Assembly: GCA_902783925.1 (NCBI GenBank)
Contig: CACZSV010000100.1
Location: forward strand, 1 to 20,282
Source of the DNA: an uncultured Coriobacteriaceae bacterium
Lineage (GTDB): Bacteria; Actinomycetota; Coriobacteriia; Coriobacteriales; QAMH01
Direction of reading: 5' to 3'
DNA length: 20,282 bases
The position numbers and the translations under genes are program-made. Below are positions 1-6,558 of this stretch, in pieces. Under the pieces are notes generated by a model. It was not told the origin of the DNA and did not search any database. It saw only the letters and a program-made list of their open reading frames with translations. The first letter of the stretch is position 1, and the number at the start of each line of letters is the position of its first letter.

Positions 1-1302
1 CTGCTCATCTACCGTGTCGACTCCGTCGAGCATGGGGAGCAAAAGCCCCCTGCGAAAGCCGTTTGTGACGATCACTCCGTATTTCTGCGGGTTTAGCGAA
101 TCCTTCGAGGCGATGTGTTCTGGCTCGCCAAGAACATCGACGCTGATTTCAAGCTGCCCGAGCTCGTCCTCGCGTACAGGCTCGAAACGGGAGTCTTCAC
201 TGCAGGCAGAGATGCCATTGCGTATGATCTCGTCGGCAATGCAATCTGCCACGGGCTGGATCGTTCCGATGCACCCCCGCAGCCTGCCAAGTTTGTGCAG
301 AGAGACGAACACCCCCGCACGTTTCGAGAGCAGTTCTTCTGGAAGGCCCGAAGGCTGCTCAAGCGGAGTGCCCGTGCGCACAAAATGCTCCACGCTTGCA
401 CGTGCGAGCCGTACATACGTATCTTCTTCGCTGCGGATCTTTTCAATTGTCTCTTGGGATGTTTGTGCAAATGCCGCACCAAAGTGACGATTGCGGTCGC
501 GGCCGTTCACGTGAAACGAGGCGATGGCATATCCAACGCCAAATGGCCCTTCATAAGAAAGCAGTTTCGGCTCTACGCTGTACCCATCGAGTGCGCCGGC
601 CATTATCTGAAACGAGCGCAAACCGCATTCCGCCGCTTTGTCCGCAAAACTCTCCTCGAAGTTCAGGAACTGCAAGAAGTCGCCCGTTGCCATAGCCCGT
701 GTTATCTGGGAGTCAAATATCGGACCGTCGGCGGAAAAACCATATGGTCCATCTTCGGTTAGCTTGTGCGATAGGTCTCCGCTGGCGACAAAGACCGCCT
801 TGCGGCCGAGCCGTTCCACGGCCTGACCGACAAGTTCACCCAAATGATAATGTTCAAGCTGGTCAAACCCCGAAAGTCCTATCCGGACAACTTTGTAGTC
901 AGACATGAACTGGTTGATAAAGAACAGGGGAATATAGGTTCCATGGTCGAGCTCCGGGTCCCGTTCGTAGTCGGAACCCGCGGCGAACCCCTCTTTGTTG
1001 CAAAGATCCGTAATGCAGCCGACGAGCTCAGTATCGTACGTGCAGCCCAACTCCGTGTTAAAGGCACGAAAACGATTCATGTTGCCGTGGGCGCCTGTGC
1101 CCGGCGAAATATGGAAATAATCACGGTATGCTGTTGCGTGCGGTGAGCTAATGATGATGGTCTGCGGCTCGAGGTCTGCAATTTCACGCGCCACCTGTTT
1201 GTATGCATCGATGGTAGACTGGATCCCCCGCTCTTCGCCTCTGCCCACAGCGGGAATAATGAGCGGGGGATGGGGAACGATAAAAGCAGCTTGAAGTGCC
1301 AT
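1..1302 (-). CDS. Memo/LigB-like domain fused to AMMECR1 domain (AmmeMemoRadiSam system A-type protein), C-terminus cut by window edge
   Basis: 434 codons are visible without a stop; the reading frame runs off base 1, so perhaps 30-40 residues are missing. Residues about 5-265 are a class III extradiol dioxygenase/Memo-like (LigB) domain, with candidate metal or active-site histidines in PHPPLI (H11), SPHA (H55), LDHGTYIP (H120) and ASGDLSH (H179). Residues about 285 onward are an AMMECR1 domain with its signature LRGCIGTI (341-348) and DSRF (370-373). In the family, Memo, AMMECR1 and a radical SAM protein form the AmmeMemoRadiSam set, whose reaction is not known; the radical SAM partner would be expected beyond the left edge (inference). 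ATG 1302 follows a TGGAG Shine-Dalgarno and lies 16 bp after the stop of the upstream permease gene, so the two are probably co-transcribed. The frame is long and in keeping with its family throughout, so identity is firm while biochemical role is open. Confidence 0.9.
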   Translation of the reverse strand, partial: MALQAAFIVPHPPLIIPAVGRGEERGIQSTIDAYKQVAREIADLEPQTIIISSPHATAYRDYFHISPGTGAHGNMNRFRAFNTELGCTYDTELVGCITDLCNKEGFAAGSDYERDPELDHGTYIPLFFINQFMSDYKVVRIGLSGFDQLEHYHLGELVGQAVERLGRKAVFVASGDLSHKLTEDGPYGFSADGPIFDSQITRAMATGDFLQFLNFEESFADKAAECGLRSFQIMAGALDGYSVEPKLLSYEGPFGVGYAIASFHVNGRDRNRHFGAAFAQTSQETIEKIRSEEDTYVRLARASVEHFVRTGTPLEQPSGLPEELLSKRAGVFVSLHKLGRLRGCIGTIQPVADCIADEIIRNGISACSEDSRFEPVREDELGQLEISVDVLGEPEHIASKDSLNPQKYGVIVTNGFRRGLLLPMLDGVDTVDEQ

Positions 1303-1318
1303 GTGCAACTCCAGACCG

Positions 1319-2491
1319 TCAGTCAACCTTGTGGAATTTGCCCGTTTCGAGATCGATTTTCGGGAGCTTCTTTTCTTTTTGCAGCTGGAAAAGCGCTCCG
1401 TTTTCCGTCGAAAGCGTCTTTCCGGTTCGCGCTTCGAAATATGTAACGAACACGCCCTGGGCAGCCCCGATAACGGGAATGGAGAGCAGCATGCCCGGTA
1501 TGCCGCCAAGTGCACTACCAATGAGGATGGCAATGAGGATGAGCGCGGGATACACGTTGACGGAGCTCTTCATAAGACGCGGTGAAATGATGTTTCCTAT
1601 GACGTTGTTGATAACGACGTTTACGACAATCGAAACGATGCAAATAATCGGAGACTCGATGAGCGCGATCAAAGCGACAACAGCGCACGAAATCATTGGG
1701 CCAATGTAGGGTATGAAGTAGAGAATCCCGCAGAGAAAGCCGAGGACGGCAGAGTAGGGAATACCCAAAATAAAGAAGGCAAGCCAGCTCGCCACGCCAG
1801 TGATGATCGCGCATAGAAGCGTAGATTTTGCCCATCCATACACGGCAACGCTAAATGCGTTGGTGATTATCTCGACGTCATCGTGGTAGTCCTCATCGAT
1901 AACCTGCATGAGCTCACGTGTGATGGTGGGCAAATCGAGCAGGAGCCAAAACGCACAGATGAACGAGATGAAGGCGACAAGAAAAACGTTGCCAACGCCC
2001 ACAAGACCGCCAATCAGGCCGTTTGCAAGCGTCGAGGTAAGAGCTCCCGCCTGTTGGCGTACAAATGTCGCGAAGTCTTGCAGTGCAGAGTTGATGGTTG
2101 CGCTGTCGACAAAGGTGAGGTTCTGGCTCAAGCCGCTGACGAAGTCCTGAATCTGCGCGGTATACGCTGGGACGGAATTGACAAAAGAGCTGAGCTGCGA
2201 TGTGATTGCCGGTATGAGGGCGACGACGCAGCCGATAAGTACAGCGGTGACTACGGCAAAGGAGATAGTTGTTCCCGCCCAACGAGGAATGCCGCGTCTC
2301 TCCATGCGGTCAACTGCACCGTGAAGCAGGAAAACCGCAATAATAGTGACGATTATGACGGCAACCGCTTGCCAGATTATTTGGCAGACAAAGATGATGA
2401 CGCCGATAATTCCGCAGGCGCCAAGAATCGCCCATACCCTGAAAGCACGGGTTTTCCACAACGATTCTTTACTGTCTTGCCCTTGTGCCAA
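1319..2491 (-). CDS. AI-2E family transporter (PF01594-type permease)
   Basis: This 390-residue polytopic membrane protein has hydrophobic segments at the N-terminus, a central soluble loop with ITSQLSSFVNSVPAYTAQI, and a C-terminal helix cluster. That cluster carries the family pattern NNVIGNIISPRLMKSSVNVYP followed by a glycine-rich GSALGGIPGMLLSIPV segment. Family members export AI-2, indole or ions, or are of unknown substrate, so no substrate is assigned. The start is TTG 2491, preceded by AGGAGGG with six bases of spacing. The frame stays open upstream to an ATG at 2647, but that extension is translated tRNA-Ser sequence and is not protein. No ATG exists between the TTG and the first helices. 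Only about 30 bp separate the start from the tRNA terminator, so transcription must come through or from within the tRNA region. Confidence 0.9.
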   Translation of the reverse strand: MAQGQDSKESLWKTRAFRVWAILGACGIIGVIIFVCQIIWQAVAVIIVTIIAVFLLHGAVDRMERRGIPRWAGTTISFAVVTAVLIGCVVALIPAITSQLSSFVNSVPAYTAQIQDFVSGLSQNLTFVDSATINSALQDFATFVRQQAGALTSTLANGLIGGLVGVGNVFLVAFISFICAFWLLLDLPTITRELMQVIDEDYHDDVEIITNAFSVAVYGWAKSTLLCAIITGVASWLAFFILGIPYSAVLGFLCGILYFIPYIGPMISCAVVALIALIESPIICIVSIVVNVVINNVIGNIISPRLMKSSVNVYPALILIAILIGSALGGIPGMLLSIPVIGAAQGVFVTYFEARTGKTLSTENGALFQLQKEKKLPKIDLETGKFHKVD

Positions 2492-2520
2492 ATCTTCCCT
2501 CCTGGCGCAAGCCGCTGCTG

Positions 2521-2549
2521 AAAATAAAAAAGGCAGCTCACAAGCTGCC
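2521..2549 (-). terminator. Rho-independent terminator of tRNA-Ser
   Basis: On the minus strand an 8-bp stem GGCAGCTT/(GTG)AGCTGCC (2532-2549) is followed directly by TTTTTTATTTT. It lies 11 bases after the tRNA 3' end and just upstream of the permease start, so it ends the tRNA transcript and may attenuate read-through into the permease. Confidence 0.85.
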
Positions 2550-2560
2550 CAGAAGTAATC

Positions 2561-2653
2561 TGGCGGAGGAGGAGGGATTCGAACCCTCGTACCCGGGGGT
2601 ACCGGGTAAACGGTTTTCGAGACCGCCGCATTCAACCACTCTGCCACCCCTCC
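2561..2653 (-). tRNA. tRNA-Ser (anticodon CGA)
   Basis: The 93-nt gene folds as a class II tRNA. The acceptor GGAGGGG pairs with CTCCTCC (one G-U), the T-arm is GAGGG TTCGAAT CCCTC, the anticodon loop is CTCGAAA giving CGA for codon UCG, and there is a long variable arm typical of tRNA-Ser. Discriminator G and CCA are encoded. A promoter and terminator flank it, so it is a single-gene unit with possible read-through into the permease gene. Confidence 0.97.
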
Positions 2654-2683
2654 GCGAGGTGCGCCTTAGTGGGCGTGGAAGAA

Positions 2684-2711
2684 ATTATAACGCAAGAATT
2701 GAGTGTGCCAA
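2684..2711 (-). promoter_or_regulatory. Promoter of tRNA-Ser
   Basis: Read on the minus strand, TTGGCA (2711-2706) and a perfect TATAAT (2689-2684) are separated by 16 bp. Expected initiation is about 25 bases upstream of the mature tRNA 5' end. It points away from the rightward barnase gene, so this is a divergent promoter region. Confidence 0.75.
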
Positions 2712-2802
2712 AACCGCCAAAAGGGACAAATTAGGATGTTTTCGTACAGCGGGGGTGAGCCGACTAGCTATCGCACATATCACCCAAGATGATACGGTGC
2801 CG

Positions 2803-2808
2803 TATAAT
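2803..2808 (+). promoter_or_regulatory. -10 box of the lipo-barnase gene (leaderless arrangement)
   Basis: A perfect TATAAT ends six bases before the ATG at 2815, so transcription would start at or within a base of the start codon. No Shine-Dalgarno sequence and no good -35 box are visible, which fits a leaderless mRNA. Confidence 0.6.
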
Positions 2809-2814
2809 CGCAGC

Positions 2815-3348
2815 ATGAACAAGAAGACATTAAAGCGCGTTCGTGCAGCGCTGCCCGCAGCGCTCGCTGCCCTGCTGGTCCTCGCCTGCGTTGTGCTGGT
2901 GGGTTGCGGAGGCTCGCAGCCACAGACAGCCAGCCAGCCCTCTGTCGCGGCCTCATCTTCGACGTCGAAGGCTGCCAATATAGAACTTGCCGCAGCAGAA
3001 GCATCGGTATCAGAAGCAGGAAGCTACACGGGCAAATACGAAGTTGCCGCCTATATTCATCTGTACGGGCACCTGCCAGATAACTTTGTCAGCAAGACAA
3101 AGGCGCGCAAGGCGGGGTGGATCGCAAGCGAGGGAAATCTTCAAGACGTGCTGCCGGGAAAGAGCATCGGCGGCAGCGAGTTCTATAACGATGAAGGTCA
3201 GCTGCCAAACAAGAATGGGCGTACGTATACCGAGTGCGATATCGATTACAGTGGGGGAACACGAGGTGCAAAGCGCATCGTGTTCAGCAACGACGGCTTG
3301 GTCTTCTACACAGCAGACCACTACAAGACCTTCGAGCGGCTGTATTAG
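2815..3348 (+). CDS. Barnase-type ribonuclease, lipoprotein-anchored
   Basis: This 177-residue protein has a basic N-terminus, a hydrophobic stretch (13-30) and the lipobox LVGC with the lipidated cysteine at 31. A Ser/Ala/Gln-rich linker (about 32-70) leads into a C-terminal barnase/N1-type guanyl-preferring RNase domain. From my recollection of the barnase sequence the match has no gap: K94, E140, R150, R154 and H169 sit at a constant offset of 67 from barnase K27, E73, R83, R87 and H102. GNLxDVxPGKSIGG and GRTYxExDIDY are retained, so the enzyme should be active, cleaving RNA on the outer face of the membrane. Barstar follows 23 bp downstream and would protect the cytoplasm before export. 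ATG 2815 was chosen because it begins the signal peptide; the frame is open further upstream only through the antisense tRNA region. Confidence 0.93.
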   Translation: MNKKTLKRVRAALPAALAALLVLACVVLVGCGGSQPQTASQPSVAASSSTSKAANIELAAAEASVSEAGSYTGKYEVAAYIHLYGHLPDNFVSKTKARKAGWIASEGNLQDVLPGKSIGGSEFYNDEGQLPNKNGRTYTECDIDYSGGTRGAKRIVFSNDGLVFYTADHYKTFERLY

Positions 3349-3371
3349 AAAAGACGCGGGAGAGATCGAGT

Positions 3372-3635
3372 ATGCATAGAATCATCTTGGATGAGCGCGC
3401 TTTCGGAACAGCAGGTGAGTTGCATGCGTTCTTACAAGGAGCGTTTCGATTCCCGAGCTATTATGGCTGCAACCTCGACGCCTTGAGTGATTGCGCGGAA
3501 GATGTCGATGGTCCCGTGCGCGTGATTGTCAGGCGAGATAAGGAAAAGGCCGTCGAGAAACCGTGGTTCGGCAAGGCGGTGCGCGTCCTCAAACGGGCTT
3601 CGCAACACAACCCGGCGCTCGAAGTCGTCGAGTGA
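3372..3635 (+). CDS. Barstar-family RNase inhibitor
   Basis: An 87-residue cytoplasmic protein with the barstar signature FPSYYGCNLDALSDC. D36 and D40 correspond to barstar D35 and D39, which plug the barnase active site; barstar W38 is replaced by Ser. The length matches barstar (about 90 residues). ATG 3372 follows a GGGAGAG Shine-Dalgarno and begins 23 bp after the RNase stop, so the two form one operon in the usual toxin-immunity order. It binds and neutralises the RNase before secretion. Family assignment is firm; specific pairing with the upstream enzyme is inferred from adjacency. Confidence 0.9.
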   Translation: MHRIILDERAFGTAGELHAFLQGAFRFPSYYGCNLDALSDCAEDVDGPVRVIVRRDKEKAVEKPWFGKAVRVLKRASQHNPALEVVE

Positions 3636-3725
3636 TTGCTCATGCTTTGCGCACGGCGCACCCCGTCGTGGATGAAGTATACTTTGCAACTGTATTGTGT
3701 CGTGTACTAACCGAGTGGTGAAAAG

Positions 3726-4256
3726 ATGGCTGAACAAGAAAACCTTGAAATGGACGATATCCTCGAGAGGATAACGTTTTATTGTCTCGAACAGGCCCAG
3801 ACAAAGCTCGAGGCAGGTGACGAGTGCACGCCCTTCACCGTTGTTGTTGAGGGTGACCAGATGTTTGAGGAGAATTATCCCGCAGAAGACGTCGTGACCT
3901 GTCGCAAGAACGCCGAGGCCACCGTCAAATCGTCGAGCAGCTTCTCGACGCATTATGCGTTCTGCTACGACGGGTTTCTCATGACCGACAACGGGCAGGT
4001 TGACGCCATCATCGTAGAATGCGCCACACGCGACATGGAGCAAGCCTACGTCATCGCACGTTTGTATCACGAAGAAAACGGTGCGCTGGTATTCGAGGAA
4101 ACCCCTGCATATGTCGATGACGTCGAGACGTTCTACGATCTTGCAACCGTTCGTGCAGCCAAGGCGCGCGAGAAAGTGCAAGCGTCCGAAGGTGCGGAAA
4201 TGGAAGATGTCCAGGACCGTATTGCCCGCTTGCTTGGGGGCAACGAATCCCAGTAG
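3726..4256 (+). CDS. Conserved hypothetical protein, acidic, cytoplasmic
   Basis: I do not recognise a family. The 176-residue product is acidic, has no signal peptide or membrane helix, and looks like a soluble alpha/beta protein: a helical N-terminus (DDILERITFYCLEQAQTKLEA), alternating strands around TPFTVVVEGDQMFEENYP and DAIIVECATRDMEQAYVIARLY, and a helical, Ala/Glu-rich C-terminus ending in EMEDVQDRIARLLGG. A TATACT (3678-3683) 42 bp upstream could be a -10 box, but no -35 is clear; the Shine-Dalgarno (GTGGTGAAAAG) is weak. It lies 22 bp before the DUF4013 gene and probably heads that operon. A 323-residue antisense frame overlaps it and barstar but has no recognisable protein features. 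Confidence 0.8.
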   Translation: MAEQENLEMDDILERITFYCLEQAQTKLEAGDECTPFTVVVEGDQMFEENYPAEDVVTCRKNAEATVKSSSSFSTHYAFCYDGFLMTDNGQVDAIIVECATRDMEQAYVIARLYHEENGALVFEETPAYVDDVETFYDLATVRAAKAREKVQASEGAEMEDVQDRIARLLGGNESQ

Positions 4257-4278
4257 CGTGAGAGGCATCGCGTAGAAC

Positions 4279-5457
4279 ATGAAAAGCCTGAATTCATATC
4301 TGAGACGCGCATGGAACGACCTGTCGTCCGACGAAGGATGGTGGAGGGTGATCCTGGTTTTAGGACTGCTCAATTGCGTGCCGCTCGTGGGCCAGGTTTT
4401 CATGCTCGGCTATGTGTATGATTGGGCAAAGGAGGCTGCCTGGGGCATGAAAGGTGGCCCCTCTCACGACAGCGGGGATATCGGCAGGCGTGGGAAATAC
4501 GGCCTTATGGTGTTGGGTGTGCTTTTTGTATGGACTGCACCCATCATCATAGTCGCAGAACTTCTACGCTTTGTTCCCATCGTGGGTGGCGTGTTGTGCT
4601 TTCTGGTTGATCTCCTCTGCATTATCGTTTCCGTCGTCGCGTCGGCCGCAGCGCTTCGCAGTATTATCTACGAGCGAATGATGCCCGGCTTGCAGTTCGG
4701 CCGCGTGCTTGGAATGGCGAGGCGTGACCCGGGCGGGCTTTGGCAGGCGTTCGCGATAAGCCTACTCAACGTTGTCCTCCTCGTCGCAGCGCTATTCTTG
4801 CTTCTGTTGCCTGCAGGCCCCTTTGCCGCGAGCATTGTCTCTTCTACACCCGAGCAGCTTCTGGGCTCAAATCTCATCATCATTGTCTTGCTGGGGATGT
4901 TTACCATTGTGGTTGCTCTGGTGGTGTGGGTTTCTGGTTCGGTTTTGAGCACGCTTATTAACGCCCTCTACGCACGTGCGCTTGGATATTGGATGGAGCA
5001 GTTCGAACCCAGAAAATGGAGAAGCCCCGCAGACCCCATGCCCTTCGAAATTCAGATGGAAAAAGAAAAGAAAGAAAAGGCCGAAGCCAAGGCACGGGCA
5101 AAGGCGGAGAAAAAGGCAAAGAACAAAAAGGCGAAGCAGGCCGAACAAGAGCCAGACGAGCAAGTGGGCCCGCAAGACGCATCTTCCGATCTGAAGGGCG
5201 ACGCAAAACCTGCGAAAGCCGACAGCGTTAAGGCGGCGGATCCTGCGAATTCGGCGGCAGAACGCGCAGAAGAGACTGCGCCCCAAGACCCCAAAGCGGG
5301 GTCCACACAAGAGGCTGCGCCTGCGGATGGTGCGACGTCACCCGCAGAAGAAAAAGCGGCACCTGCAGAAGCGCCAGATGCGCCTCCAAACGCTGCAGAG
5401 CCGCAGGGCGATAGCCATTCAGACGCGATAGGCGAAAGCCAAGAATTGGAGCGGTGA
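4279..5457 (+). CDS. DUF4013-like polytopic membrane protein with long charged C-terminal tail
   Basis: The first 245 of 392 residues form an integral membrane domain resembling DUF4013, with hydrophobic segments at about 22-44, 73-96, 99-127, 158-178 and 197-228. Its start, LNSYLRRAWNDLSSDEGWWRVILVLGLLNCVPLVG, is typical of that family, which has no known function. From residue 259 the tail switches to Lys/Glu/Ala runs (EKEKKEKAEAKARAKAEKK), likely a cytoplasmic coiled coil, then to an Ala/Pro/Glu-rich disordered end. The start ATG has only a GAGAGG motif about 13 bases upstream. The last four bases overlap the methyltransferase start, so the two are translationally coupled. The low-complexity tail probably varies between strains (inference). 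Confidence 0.8.
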   Translation: MKSLNSYLRRAWNDLSSDEGWWRVILVLGLLNCVPLVGQVFMLGYVYDWAKEAAWGMKGGPSHDSGDIGRRGKYGLMVLGVLFVWTAPIIIVAELLRFVPIVGGVLCFLVDLLCIIVSVVASAAALRSIIYERMMPGLQFGRVLGMARRDPGGLWQAFAISLLNVVLLVAALFLLLLPAGPFAASIVSSTPEQLLGSNLIIIVLLGMFTIVVALVVWVSGSVLSTLINALYARALGYWMEQFEPRKWRSPADPMPFEIQMEKEKKEKAEAKARAKAEKKAKNKKAKQAEQEPDEQVGPQDASSDLKGDAKPAKADSVKAADPANSAAERAEETAPQDPKAGSTQEAAPADGATSPAEEKAAPAEAPDAPPNAAEPQGDSHSDAIGESQELER

Positions 5458-6287
5458 CTCCCGTGGCAGTCGATTTTGATTGGAGCTTTGCCTGGAAAGA
5501 AGAACAGGCAATACGCCGTCCTGCAGACGATTCGCAATACTGGGATATGCGTGCTCCCAGCTTTGCTAAAACCGCCGGGTCTTCACCCTATGCGGACGAG
5601 TTTGTAAAGCTTGCCCAGATCGCGCCCGGGGAGACCGTCTTCGACATGGGATGCGGTTCCGGCGCCCTGGCTCTGCCTCTTGCCCGCGCCGGCCATCACG
5701 TCTATGCCTGCGATTTCTCGCGGGCGATGATCGATTTGCTGATGCAGCGTGCAGGCGGAGAGCATCTCGATGACCTGATCCATCCCGAAATACTTTCATG
5801 GGACGAAGACTGGAGCCGCCTTGAGGTGCCAGTGTGTGATGTGGCAATCGCCTCACGCTCGCTTGCCACCACAGATATGGAATCGGCGTTGCGTAAGCTG
5901 GATTCCATGGCAAGAAGGCGTGTCTGTGTCACGCTCACGACGGGGCTTTCGCCGCGTGCCGACGAGGTACTTCTGCGAGTTATGGGGCGTGAGGTTCCCG
6001 CATATCCAGATTGCGTATTCGCATTCAATATTCTTTGGTCAATGGGGATTCAAGCCCAAGTGAGCTATATTCGCAGCGAGCGCAAGAGCGATTTCGAGAG
6101 CTTCGAGGAAGCCATTGACAAGACCTGCGACATTCTCGACGCAGCGCCCGAAGAGCGAACTCGACTGATAGAGTATTCGGCCGAGCACCTGCGCGAAATC
6201 CAAAGGTCCGACGGCACGAGCGTGTGGGAGTACGATCATACGCGCATAACTTCATGGGCGTTTATTTCCTGGGACAAAGACTGCTAG
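5454..6287 (+). CDS. Class I SAM-dependent methyltransferase
   Basis: The 277-residue protein has SAM-binding motif I VFDMGCGSGALALPLA (62-77; DMGCGSG at 64-70) and the motif II acidic residue D87 in YACDFS. It then follows a Rossmann order with DVAIASRSLATTDMESAL in the motif IV region. The substrate is not evident; an N-terminal helical region and a C-terminal alpha/beta extension suggest a small-molecule enzyme. The start is GTG 5454 within the GTGA overlap of the preceding stop, giving translational coupling. GTG 5463 is an alternative with better spacing from GGAG. It is the last gene of the 3726-6287 operon; a hairpin after the stop lacks a U-tract, so termination is unclear. Confidence 0.85.
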   Translation: MTPVAVDFDWSFAWKEEQAIRRPADDSQYWDMRAPSFAKTAGSSPYADEFVKLAQIAPGETVFDMGCGSGALALPLARAGHHVYACDFSRAMIDLLMQRAGGEHLDDLIHPEILSWDEDWSRLEVPVCDVAIASRSLATTDMESALRKLDSMARRRVCVTLTTGLSPRADEVLLRVMGREVPAYPDCVFAFNILWSMGIQAQVSYIRSERKSDFESFEEAIDKTCDILDAAPEERTRLIEYSAEHLREIQRSDGTSVWEYDHTRITSWAFISWDKDC

Positions 6288-6378
6288 CTCGCGTTGTTTT
6301 GACGCGCTCGTGATGGGTCGCCAGGAATATCCTGTCCGCTTATTCTCTTCCTCGGTCGCCCCGGTTTAAACAGTGCAT

Positions 6379-6406
6379 TTGCTAATTAGCGGATTTATGT
6401 CATAAT
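6379..6406 (+). promoter_or_regulatory. Promoter of tRNA-Glu
   Basis: TTGCTA (6379-6384) and CATAAT (6401-6406) are separated by 16 bp and end 14 bases before the tRNA 5' end. This fits a constitutive tRNA promoter. Confidence 0.6.
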
Positions 6407-6420
6407 GTGCGAACTGTTCT

Positions 6421-6496
6421 GTCCCCATCGTCTAGCGGTTAGGACGTCGGCCCTTCAAGCCGAAGATCGCGGGTTCGAATCCCGCTGGGGGCGCCA
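6421..6496 (+). tRNA. tRNA-Glu (anticodon TTC) with C33
   Basis: A 76-nt cloverleaf: acceptor GTCCCCA/TGGGGGC, the Glu-like D-arm GTCTAGCGGTTAGGAC, anticodon stem TCGGC/GCCGA, T-arm GCGGG TTCGAAT CCCGC, and CCA encoded. The seven-base anticodon loop is CCTTCAA, placing TTC at 34-36 but C rather than the nearly universal U at position 33. A promoter precedes it and a strong terminator follows. Confidence 0.93.
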
Positions 6497-6507
6497 TTGC
6501 AAATACG

Positions 6508-6535
6508 CGGGCCTGGTTATTGGGCCCGTTTTTTT
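6508..6535 (+). terminator. Rho-independent terminator of tRNA-Glu
   Basis: CGGGCC (6508-6513) and GGCCCG (6523-6528) form a GC-rich stem followed by seven T residues. It ends the tRNA transcript only 24 bases before the PNP start codon, so PNP may depend on read-through or on a promoter inside this region. Confidence 0.88.
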
Positions 6536-6558
6536 ATTTGAGCGAATGGGGAATGAGA

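Noticed and set aside
1883..2521. 212-residue plus-strand frame opposite the permease gene
   Set aside because: Composition is a charged mirror of the hydrophobic permease, with no domain features.
2492..2647. 156-bp N-terminal extension of the AI-2E permease from ATG 2647
   Set aside because: It translates tRNA-Ser and its terminator; the TTG at 2491 has a proper Shine-Dalgarno.
3432..4403. 323-residue minus-strand frame opposite barstar and the unknown acidic gene
   Set aside because: It spans two well-supported opposite-strand genes, has no ribosome site or family signature, and is explained by codon bias on the other strand.
6497..6558. Purine riboswitch upstream of PNP
   Set aside because: The short gap is filled by the tRNA-Glu terminator and leaves no room for an aptamer.
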